Source: Amorphophallus konjac
Taxonomy: Eukaryota > Streptophyta > Magnoliopsida > Alismatales > Araceae
Direction: 5' to 3'
Assembly (NCBI GenBank): GCA_022559845.1
Contig: CM040127.1
Location: forward strand, 29,536,708 to 29,600,707
DNA: 64,000 bases
Numbering within the stretch: the first letter of the stretch is position 1; each line of letters begins with the position of its first letter. A model generated the notes under the pieces. It searched no databases, was not told the origin of the DNA, and was given only the letters and a program-made list of their open reading frames with translations. The position numbers and the translations under genes were made by a program. This document shows, in pieces, positions 46,149 through 55,362 of the stretch.

Positions 46149-48396
46149 TCAAGTTCCGCCCTCTCTCTCTGCATTACTCGTCCCACTACTCTCCGAGTAA
46201 AACACTCTCAAAGGTGCTACACAACTACGAAAAGCGGTACTCCTACCGCTCTGTACTCCTCTTCCTATTCCCGCATCCCGGCGTTGATCTACGGAAGCAG
46301 CAGAGAAGCTACCAACACGAAAGCCACGCTCTCGTGCTCTTCGGTAGCGCTCCTCACCATCTCTCAGCCACTGTTCAGCAAGACCAAGGCTGATTCGGAG
46401 TTCGAATAGTTGGGCCTCCATGGCCCTTCGTTCCTCCCTTTCAGTCAATCTGTTGGCTCTTTCTCTCTCTGCGTCTCTTTCTCTCTCTGTCCGTTCTCTC
46501 TCACGGTCTTCCCTCTCCAACTGGAGAGTGATCCTCAGTTCCATAGCATCCCTGGATGAGTCGTCATCAGGATGACGCCGCAGTTCCCTCTCCAGTTCTG
46601 CTATCCTAGCCTCCTTATGCGCAGCTTGGGCAAGCGCTCCTTCCATCTCCTTTTCCTGCCGAGTGTACCATCTCAGATACGCGATAAGGCGTAAACAAAG
46701 AGAACTCAACGCTGAAACTTTTACCTGTATACGGAGCATTCCTTCTGCCTCCGCAGCACGCTGCGTGGCGTGAGCAAGTTGCTCATGAAGCGAGTCAAGT
46801 TCTGAGGTGGGAATCCACAAGCTGGAAGAGGCACCACCTACTCCCATCGCTGGGGAGGCTGCGCCAATCTGGGCATGCTGCGACCATGTGAATTAGCAGC
46901 CAACATCTAGAATCTGGGGTTTTAACTAGGAGCGTACTGTACACCTACCAAGGCGCTCGTAGCTCCGCGGGCATCGCTTAACTATTGTTCCATCTCTGCC
47001 AAGCGAGTTCGTAAATTCGCTATCATGGCATCCCGGACATCCTGCAGCCTTACAAGTCAGCATTTTTACCAAAAAAACCAAGAAAAGGAGAAAGAAGAGA
47101 AGAGAAAAAGGGGAAACCTACCTCCACAAGTCCCCGGGGTTGGAACCGTTCTGCGTACTTTGTCCTATATAGACGCAAGTAGTCCTCGCTGTCCCGCGCC
47201 TGTGATTCTACAATCGTGCCACCCCGTTGCCAGTCCTCATACTGTTCGGGGAATCGCACGCGCCAGTCAATGCAAGTCGCCGGTCCCCGCGTCTTTCTCC
47301 CGGCACGAGGTGGCGCAGCTGAATCCACCCATTCTTGAGCCAGTCCTAAAGTCCTCATAACTAATCGTAGCCGAAGCGGCTCGATTTCATTCAGGCAGTG
47401 CATCCATAGTTCCCGTCCGAACCGGGCACGACTTGCTAGAACCCACGGCTGGTTGGCATCGACCATGTCTGAGTAGGGTCTCCAGTTTACCATCGCCGTA
47501 GGGAACTCCTGTAGCTCCCGCCTTAACACCATCAGTTGGTAGGTTAGGGGTGCCGCACTCATGATGGGTTCCCACCGCCTGGCTAGCGGCACCATTGCGG
47601 GTCGCCAATGCCGAGCTCTCCCCATGGGGAGGTAATAATAGCTCCATAACTGCTCGGCGCAGGTCATCAGCACCTTGCGAAAATAACAAAAAAAATACAA
47701 AACAAGCAAAACCAAAAAAAATACCTGGATGAATGGTGTGAAACCACTCACAGTCATCTCACGATCCGTTTCTTGGAATAGGCCTGCAAACAAGTGTGCC
47801 AGCATGGCGGCTCCCCAGGCATAATACCCTACTCTTTCAAGGTCTGACAGCAGCTCCAGGAAGCAACATTGGATACCATCCCCTTTCGAGCTCAGTACCA
47901 ATCTTCCCAAAAGGAAGAGGAGAAATCTCCTCAAATCTATGTTACATCTTTCCCAGTTGCCGAAATCTGTGCAGTACACGGCACGGCATCCTATTTCCAT
48001 CCTTTCCATGAACTCTTCTGAGGATTCATCGTCCCGCCGACGAGTGTCGGTGAGCCCTAATGCATCCATGAGGGACGCCCTAGCTACCGACCTGTTCTTC
48101 CGACCATCTAGGTCCAAACCCAGTAACTTCTGGGCACCTTCTCTGTAGTCCGCGTAAGTGACTCCGGTCACTGCCTCGCCTTCTACCTTCAGGCTTGTGA
48201 TCCGGACCACATCCTCCAAGCTGGGCACCATGTGCCCCCAGGGCATCAGGAATGCCCGGCTCACTGGGTCCCATCTCTCACACAAGGCTTGGATCAGGAC
48301 TAGGTCAAGCTGGATCGGCTCGATCCGAAGGAAGGTACCAAATCCCATCACGTCTAGCCTCGCCTTCTGAAAATCTGGGAGGCCCCTGTACGCTGC
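46149..48396 (-). pseudogene. antisense PMD gene A, exons 2-7, cut by a nested LTR
   Basis: Homologue of gene B. Minus-strand exons: remainder of exon 2 48396-47725 (PMD: AAYRGLPDFQ, ERWDPVSRAFLMPWGHMVPSL, LFLLGRLVLSSKGDGI, YYAWGAAMLAHL), 47649-47122 (WSYYYLPMGRARHW, CLNEIEPLRLRLVMRTLGLAQEWVDS), 47041-46949, 46877-46725, and 46655-46149, a long charged coiled coil rich in RER repeats. The third stretch equals B exons 3 plus 4 without their intron (176 codons in both). Lesions: an LTR begins inside exon 2 at 48397, and a TAG interrupts the 93-base exon (about 46984). PMD genes on retrotransposons have no proven function. Confidence 0.85.
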
Positions 48397-48539
48397 TGTA
48401 GACACGCCAAAATTGACGTTTTGTTGATCAAATCTCATGTTATTATATAAATGCCCCAAGTGGACTTCAATATTCCTATAATATGAAGTTTTTCTATTTT
48501 TGTGATTTTTCCTGCATTTTTCCTGCATCTTTGTGATTC

Positions 48540-48880
48540 ACGACTTTGGTAAGGGCGTTAATTTATAAAGTCACGACCTTTAATAAGGCGTTTTCACAGA
48601 AAGGACGACCGTGCGACAGGGCGTCAATTCTTGGTATTATACGCTAATTTCTGGAATTATCATAAAAGGCATTTTCTGAGTAAGGCTTTTCCTAAAGGCG
48701 TGTTTTTAAGAAACGCCGTAATCATAGGCGTGTTATATCAGCGTTTAAACAGAGCAAGTTTAATTTCTAAAATTAAATCCAGGAAGAAACGTCCTTTGCT
48801 AGGTCGTGTTTTAAGAAACGCCTTTGTTGCGGTCGTCAATTCATCAATAGACGTCCTCGATTAAGGCGTGTTTCGCTCCA
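48540..48880. repeat. GGCGTGTTT / AAACGCC short inverted motifs in the nested LTR
   Basis: About ten copies of GGCGT or ACGCC/ACGACC cores, several arranged as hairpins (AAGGCGTGTTTTTAAGAAACGCC split over 48696-48718). They lie upstream of the TATA at 49013. Confidence 0.75.
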
Positions 48881-49012
48881 GAGTCCTTCCTTTTTCGAAC
48901 TTTCCCTCACAGTTCCCTATCGTAATTTGGTCTCTTGCTCGATCTTGATCCTTCCTTGAATGCCTCATTACCCGTTCTGATCTTACCTTGCTTGATCACA
49001 TCCAATCGAAGC

Positions 49013-49019
49013 TATAAAT
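49013..49019 (+). promoter_or_regulatory. TATA box of the nested LTR
   Basis: GCTATAAATTGAAGCC, about 130 bases after the GGCGT motif block. Confidence 0.6.
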
Positions 49020-49692
49020 TGAAGCCTTGATCGATCGGAAAAGAGGTTGAAGGGTTGAAGCGTTGAAGCATCCGTAGAAGAGGTTGAACGTTTGTAAGAG
49101 GGTTAAGCATTTTTTTTACGAACAGAGCCTTCTTCATCCGGCTTCATCCATATATTTCTGTCGTCTTCATTCATTTTTTTTCCTTTACTGTCGCCAGGGA
49201 CAGCAGGATTTTACCCCCTTTTCATCTCTTTATTTTATTTATTCATATCACTCCATTCATCATACACGTTCATCCTTTATATTTATTCACACTTTATTGT
49301 CATACTCCCCCTCCCTTAAGTCTTGTTAAGGGGTTTTAAAAACAACCAAAAAATAAGGTGCGCATGTGCCTTTCTTTCCTTCATTATTACATGTCTATTT
49401 GGATAGATGCTACTGCGTTTTGGGCTGACCCTCCTCTTCTTGTTTGTGTTTGTTGTCCGTTTTGCAAGGTAATCAACTAAGAAGACCCACTTCATCGGCC
49501 GGCCGATTGAAGTTGGAGGAAGAAATCCACATCCATCCCGCGTCTCAAATTCCACCAGGTATAAGCGATCACTTTTCTTCTTATTGAGGTAATCCCTCTG
49601 GCGATCACAACTCCTTTTAAGCACCTCGTGCTTCATCATATTCATTTTTTTTATTTCTATTCATAAGTGTGGATTTTAAATAGATCTACAAA

Positions 49693-49711
49693 TTGGCGAT
49701 CACGGTGGGAC
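49693..49711 (+). other. primer binding site of the nested element
   Basis: TTGGCGATCACGGTGGGAC, identical over 19 bases to the PBS of the outer element at 35669. Confidence 0.8.
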
Positions 49712-49739
49712 TTCCACTGTTTTCTTTCTTGATTACCAT

Positions 49740-50400
49740 CTCCATTGGCACCCTCGAGTGCCCTTTCCCCTTGACACCCTCGTGTGTCCTTTCCCCTTAG
49801 GCACCCTCGCGTGCCCTTTCCCCTTGGTACCCTCGGTGCCCTCTCCCTTGTTGTGCACTCTGCACACTCCCGGGTCGGTCGATTTCTGCTTATTGACGCC
49901 TTTCACGAAGGCGTCTTTTGATTTCACGCCCCTCACAGGGACGTGTTTTGTTGAATCACGCCCCCTTCCAGGGCGTGTGTTTATTACACCTGCTGGCTTT
50001 TTGGTTGCTTATTTCATCGTCTGATATTTAACGCCCCTCTCAGGGGCGTGTTTCTCTGAGTAACGCCTACTCCCAGGGCGTCTTTTACTATAACTGCTGC
50101 CTGCTGCATGATTGTTTTACTGTCTGTGGAATTAACGCCGCTCCCAAAGGCGTTCCATCTATTGTCAACGCCTGTCATCAGGGCGTGTTTAATTATTATC
50201 TGAGTTTTGACGCCCTCCAGTGTAGGCGTCCTTTCCTGAGAACGCCTCACCCTAAGGCGTGTTTTTCCTACTGTCTGTGAGCCCGTCACAGAGTTAACGG
50301 CAGCCACCCTGCCGTGTTTTAAGTTTGTCACGACCTATCGCAGGGCGTGTCTTTTTGTGAACACGCCCTTTCCCAGGGCGTGTCTTTGCTGTTCATTTTC
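49740..50400. repeat. hairpin-motif array in the nested leader
   Basis: First, four CACCCTCGNGTGCCC-type repeats (49750-49850). Then about twelve short inverted repeats with ACGCC...GGCGT arms (for example ACGCCCCTCTCAGGGGCGTG at about 50030), spaced about 40-60 bases. They lie after the PBS, so they are in transcribed sequence. Confidence 0.8.
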
Positions 50401-50791
50401 ACAGATTGACTATTATTCATTGTTTGGCATTTGTGTTGATATTATTATCTTGATTTGCTGGCTTGGTTGAGAGACCTCCTCTCTCTATCCTAGGATCCAC
50501 ACACCTTTCTTGGAATCGGGACGACCCTCCATTGAGCATTCCGTCTCTTTGGACTGGAAATCCCTTTTCCAAGACCTCCATAAGTCCCCGCACCCGTGGA
50601 TTCCCTCACGGACGCTGGGCTGGTTGTACCCTCGAAGTACCTGGAGTTTAGAGAACCCATGCGTTGTTAAGAGAGGAAGAACTTAGTTGACCCGGAGATT
50701 ACACTCGGATCAAACTAGGTCTCATTTGGCAAAAGAGTGAACTTTCACAAATAATTCACCCTAATTCAAACATCAAACCTTAAAATCTTGC
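50401..50791 (+). other. leader of the nested element up to the gap
   Basis: Non-coding. CTGGGCTGGTTGTACC and CCTCCATAAGTCCCCG are shared in diverged form with 35990-36060, so gag of the nested element should follow inside the gap. Confidence 0.7.
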
Positions 50792-50891
50792 NNNNNNNNN
50801 NNNNNNNNNNNNNNNNNNNNNNNNNNNNNNNNNNNNNNNNNNNNNNNNNNNNNNNNNNNNNNNNNNNNNNNNNNNNNNNNNNNNNNNNNNN
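50792..50891. other. assembly gap (100 N)
   Basis: Exactly 100 N, the conventional length for a gap of unknown size. The missing sequence should include most of the nested element, its 3' LTR, and the exon 1 to exon 2 interval of gene A. Frames crossing it are meaningless. Confidence 0.99.
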
Positions 50892-51000
50892 TAGGACGCG
50901 TCCATCATTTGAGTGCAACACTCGCCGAACCCTTTCCTCCTCGCGCGGCTCGCTTCAAAACCCAAAATGAATTAAAAGAGGAAGAGATCGGAGGACCTAC

Positions 51001-51171
51001 CGGACCGTGTTCACCTCCTCCCACGCCATCGGGCCCCTCGGGTCCCTCGGGGGCCCGAAGCGGCCCTTCCTCCTCCATGGACGCCGTTCCGTGCTCGGGC
51101 GCGTCCCTCCTTGGGCGAGGAGTTCCTCGTCCCTCTCCACCTTCACCACGGTCGGGCCCACCGAACTCCAT
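51001..51171 (-). pseudogene. exon 1 of antisense PMD gene A (separated fragment)
   Basis: Minus-strand ATG at 51171, 57 codons (MEFGGPDRGEGG...EHGP), then a splice donor CCG/GTAGGT in phase 0. Exon 1 of gene B has the same plan: low-complexity charged residues, ...DHDP, CCG/GTAAGT, phase 0. The next exon is beyond the gap, and the remaining exons appear at 48396 and below. An upstream palindrome (51294-51323) and TATA-like TTTAAAG (about 51275) parallel the promoter of B. Confidence 0.65.
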
Positions 51172-51289
51172 CGATCAAAAGAGGAGGGAGACGAAAAAGG
51201 GCGAGCGCGTTTCGGCGGAAGGCGGGCTCGTTTGCGGGTAAGGCACGGGAGAAGAAGGACCACCCGTCGCTTTAAATTTGAAATCAAGG

Positions 51290-51537
51290 ATTAAGACGCG
51301 TCCTCGCGCCTGGACGCGCCCAAAAGGAAAAAAAAAAGGAAACAAAATCCCCCCGTGTAAAGCGTAATTCCCCGCTGTTCAGGGCAAGGTCTCGCGAAGC
51401 ACGCCTCAAAGGACAACTCAGTGCAAAGAAGAAAGTGTGGGAGAGAGAAAAGTACACACAACACAAAAGCCATTTCCATTTCATATAATAGCCGAAAGTA
51501 CATCATACAGTGAGAAGGGTGGCGTACAAGCAACTCT
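51290..51537. other. promoter palindrome of gene A and 3' flank of gene B
   Basis: The palindrome AAGACGCGTCC...TGGACGCGCCC at 51294-51323 belongs to the same GCGTCC family as the LTR. The rest, to the gene B stop at 51538, is non-coding and probably the end of the B transcript. Confidence 0.55.
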
Positions 51538-54500
51538 CTAACTCTCACCATCACCCTCCTGGTCATCTCTCTCCTCCCTCCTCCGCCGGGGATCCCTAGG
51601 GGGCCTCTGCGAACCCTGAGAAGCCGTGCTCGCCTCGCCCTGCGGTGGCACTCCAGCCTCGAAGGCGCGACGACGCTCCTCGGCCGAAGAAACCAGGTAG
51701 CTGCCCATGGAAAAAGAACCAGACTGACGAAGTCTCGCCCCGCGTTCCTTCGCTCTCTGGTACCGCTCCTCGCTCTCCCGAAGCCTCCCCTCCGCCGTGC
51801 CAAGACTCAATCGGAGCTCCAGCAACTGGGCCTCTAGAGCCCTCCTCTCGGTCTGATCCCGCTGTCGCTCCTCCCTCTCTCTCTCCCTATCCCTCTCCCT
51901 CTCTCTCTCCACGCTCTCCCTATCCCTCTCCCTCTCCTCTCTCTCCCTCATCGCCTCTCTCCTCGACAGCTCGAGGGCGATCCGCAGATCCACTACGTCG
52001 CGAGGAAGCTCCTCAGCCTCCCGTCGACGCTCCTCCTCCAGCTCCGCAATCCGGGCGTCACGCTCCGCCACCCAAGCGTCGCGCTCCTGCTCAGCACGAA
52101 CAGCACGGGCCAGGGCCTCCCGAATCTCGGCCACCTGTCAAAGCACGCATGGCACCATAAGAGAACAGTGATAGAAGGAAAGCAACCAGAAGGAGAGTCA
52201 GGGCCAAGCAAAGCACTCACTCGAGCCTCGCGGTCACGCTCGGCCTCCTCAGCCCGAGCCACCGCATACGCCAGCTGCTCCTGGAGGGCAGAAACCTCCG
52301 GAGGAGGGCCCCGCGAACTGGAACCCGCTCCAGCAGCCATCGTGGCTGCCGCTGTCTGGTGGGCCCGCTGAAACACGGGGCAAACGTCAGTCAAAGGCTA
52401 AGCATCAAAAATCCAGGTCACAAAAAATACATTGCATAAACTCACCAGGATCTCCAACTCCTGTCGGATGGCCACCAACTGTCGTCTGGCGTCCGCCAAC
52501 TGGGCCCGCAGGTCGGCGATCATGGTATCACGAGCATCCTGCATTACACATAAGTTAGTATCCCATGCATATACATATAGAAAGGTGGAGCAGTTTCATT
52601 TCACTTACCCCTGCCATACCACCCAAGGAGAGGCGGTCCCCGTACGTAGCTCGGTACCGTCTCATGTAGTCTGTGCTGTCCTGTACATGGGACACCACTG
52701 GGACCCCGCCCTGCTGCCAGTCCTGGTACTGTGCTGGGAAGCGCGTACGCCAGTCCACGATCTTCGCCTTCCCCTTGGTCTTCCGCCCAATGCGGGCCGA
52801 CGCATCTACGTCTACCCACTCCTGGGCCAGCCCCAACATCCTCATGACCAGTCTAAGCCGCAGCGGCTCAATCTCGTTCAGGCAATGGACCCACACGTCC
52901 CGCCTGAAGCGAGGAAGACCCGCTACAACCCAGGGCTGGCCAGCATCGCCCATGCCCAAGTAGGGCCTCCACACCACCTGCATCACCATACATACATCAT
53001 GTTAGTTACCATTCAGTCACATGCATAAACACAAAAAAATCATACGCATCATACCATGGCCTCGGGATACTCGCTCAGCTCTCGACGAAGTGACGCCAGC
53101 TGGTAGCCGTGGGGTGCTGCAACCACGACCGGCCTCCACTGCCGCGCCAGAGGCACGGCCCTCCTGTTCCCATGCCTAGCCCTCCCCATCGGGAAATAGT
53201 AATAGCTCCACACCTGCATCCATCATACATCATTAGTACAATAATTACATATTTAACTGTGGGAATGCATAAATAAAATGTTTACCTGGAGGAAAGGTGC
53301 GAAGCCACTGACTGTCGTCTCCTTCTCCGAGGTCTGGGAGAGATCAGCAATCAAATGGGCAAGCAGAGCCGCTCCCCATGCATAATGTCCCACTCTGTCC
53401 AGATCCGCCAAGATCCCGAGGAAACGGCAGTGGATGCCATCCCCCTTCGTCCCCAGCAGAAGGCGGCCCAGGAAGAAGAAAAGAAACCTCCGAAGGTCTA
53501 GATCCACCAGCTCCCGCTCGCTCGGGTCCTGGGTGAAAGCAGCACGAGCATCCCCCTCCAGTCGAGCCAAGAACTCTGCTCCAGTCTCGCTAACCCGCTG
53601 ACGCGGGTCGACGAATCCGAGCGCCTCCATGATCTCCACTCGGCCGACTACCCTGTTGTCTCTATCAGTCACGCTCGTCTCTAACCACAGCAGGTCGAGG
53701 GCACTCTCTCGGTAGTCGGGGTAGGTGACCCCGCTGACTGCCTCTCCGTCAACTCGTAGCCCGGTGATCCGAGCCACGTCCTCCAGTGACGGCACCATGT
53801 GCCCCCAGGGCATCAGAAATGCCCGGCTCGGTGCGTGCCACCGCTCCCTCAGTGCCTGGATAAGAGGAAGGTCGAGCCGGAAGGGCTCGATCCTAAGGAA
53901 AGCTCCAAAGCCCATGGCGTCCACATGCGCCCTCTGGAAATCCGGCAGCCCACGGTATGCTGCCACCACCAAGGACCAGCTGATCCGGCCCTTCATCACG
54001 CCCTGCAAACCACAAAACCAACAAAGAACACATCAGCATCATGAACAGTAATCAACAATAACACTGTATATACTATTTTATTTTATTTTTTTTTAAAAAA
54101 AATACATATATATTTTTTTGGAGGCGTCCAGGCCCCTGGACGCCTCCTTCCTATTTTCTTTATTCCTTTTTCGAAAAATAATCCAAAAACCAAAAATAAA
54201 AAAATATATAAATAATATATATATTATTATGGAGGCGTCCTAGGATTTGGACGCCTCCTTATTTTTTAAATTTATTTTATTATTTACGAAAATTAATAAA
54301 TAAATAATAAAAAAAAAGAAAAAGAAAACATGGAGGCGTCCAGGTCCCTGGACGCCTCCTTCTCTCACTACCCGCCTCTCTCTCACAGCCTTTTGCACAC
54401 CCGTTTTAGCCTATTGAACCGCAGAGTGAGGATTCCGAGGTACTTACCGGGTCGTGATCGTCCTCTCCCGCGTCACCAGCATCCGCAGCAGCCTCCGCGG

Positions 54501-54639
54501 CCAGGAGAGGCACCTCCATCCCCTCCTCCGCAGCAATCTCCTCTGCTGCAGCCTCCTCGGCATCATCCCTCAACCTCCTCGCACGACGAGCCAGTCGTTT
54601 TCGCTTCCCTGGAACCTGGCTCGATCCTCCTCGCTCCAT
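51538..54639 (-). CDS. antisense PMD-coiled-coil gene B, seven exons, intact (757 aa)
   Basis: Exons on the minus strand: 54639-54448, 54002-53286, 53213-53055, 52977-52609, 52538-52446, 52367-52221, 52134-51538. All have GT-AG borders, all lengths are multiples of three, and no stop occurs before the last codon. Product in order: basic/acidic N-terminus (VPGKRKRLARRARRLRDD), PMD (exons 2-4: AAYRGLPDFQ, RERWHAPSRAFLMPWGHMV, DLRRFLFFFLGRLLLGTKG, HYAWGAALLAHLIADL, WSYYYFPMGRARHG, EIEPLRLRLVMRMLGLAQEW), then a long RE-rich coiled coil (exons 5-7). PMD proteins of Arabidopsis are nuclear and affect silencing and expression; the role here is unknown. ATG chosen at 54639: it follows a TATA at 54726-54718 by about 80 bases. 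The upstream palindrome array matches that of the LTR. Confidence 0.85.
54118..54362. repeat. three palindromes in intron 1 of gene B
   Basis: GGAGGCGTCC...GGACGCCTCC units at about 54118, 54229 and 54330, embedded in AT-rich DNA. Same family and spacer type as in the LTR U3. Confidence 0.85.
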
Positions 54640-54717
54640 GGGGACTAAGAATAGGTCGTCTAGGGTGACTGGGTCGTCAGTTTGAACAGTAAATGAGCAA
54701 AAGGGGGGAGGGCAACC

Positions 54718-54726
54718 CTTATAAAC
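54718..54726 (-). promoter_or_regulatory. TATA box of antisense gene B
   Basis: Minus strand GGTTTATAAGGG, about 80 bases before the ATG at 54639 and directly downstream of the seven-unit palindrome array. Confidence 0.65.
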
Positions 54727-54737
54727 CGGAATTAGCT

Positions 54738-55170
54738 TCTTTGGGGCGTCCAGGCGCCTGGACGCCCCCTTAATTTTTGAAATAAAATTCAGAAAAAAAA
54801 ATTTTGGGGCGTCCAGGCGCCTGGACGCCCCCAAAACAAAAAATCAAACAAAATAAAAAAAAAGAAAATAAAAGTTGGGGCGTCCAGGCGCCTGGACGCC
54901 CCCAAAACAAAAAATCAAACAAAATAAAAAAAATAAAAGTTGGGGCGTCCAGGAGCCTGGACGCCCCCAAAACAAAAAATCAAACAAAATAAAAAAAAAT
55001 AAAATAAAAGTTGGGGCGTCCAGGACCCTGGACGCCCCCAAAACAAAAAAAATAAAATAAAAATAAAATAAAAATTAGGGGCGTCCAGAACCCTGGACGC
55101 CCCCAAAACAAAAAAATCAAATAAAAATAAAATAAAAATTAGGGGCGTCCAGGCCCCCGGACGCTCCCAT
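54738..55170. repeat. palindrome array upstream of gene B, seven units
   Basis: Units at about 54738, 54803, 54875, 54938, 55010, 55077 and 55139, spacing 62-72. Several are perfect palindromes: arm GGGGCGTCCAGGC with its exact complement GCCTGGACGCCCC. Spacers are nearly pure A-rich DNA (AAAACAAAAAATCAAAC). The rest, to 55362, is AT-rich and non-coding. Confidence 0.95.
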
Positions 55171-55362
55171 AATAAAAAATTTTCAAAAAAATATATATTT
55201 ATATATGATAAAAGTAAAAAAGGATAAGAATATGTATATAATCCAAACAAAATAAAAAAAACACAAAGAAAAAGGAAAATTATAAAAAAGATAATAATTA
55301 AGGGGACGAGGGTCCGAAACATCCAAATGCTAAATTTTATTCCATTAGAAAAGCAGAGTGAA

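Larger units (their letters stand above)
48397..49690 (+). mobile_element. 5' LTR of a nested, related gypsy element (1,294 bp)
   Basis: It starts TGTAGACACGCC, sharing 12 bases with the outer LTR terminus, and ends CTACA, two bases before a PBS. The body is otherwise different. It carries GGCGT/ACGCC inverted motifs (48540-48870) upstream of a TATA box. Parts of its U5 (CGGCCGGCCGATTGAAG; AAGCGATCACTTTTC) are diverged relatives of 34797-34915. It is inserted in exon 2 of gene A, between the codons before AAYRGL; the 5 bases before it are GCTGC. The other end lies in or beyond the gap. Confidence 0.85.

Noticed and set aside
46002..46409. 135-codon + strand frame
   Set aside because: Shadow of the coiled-coil exon of gene A on the other strand.
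50780..50970. open frames across the N run
   Set aside because: They consist of unknown residues over the assembly gap.
51645..52160. 171-codon Pro/Ser-rich + strand frame
   Set aside because: Shadow of the RE-rich last exon of gene B.
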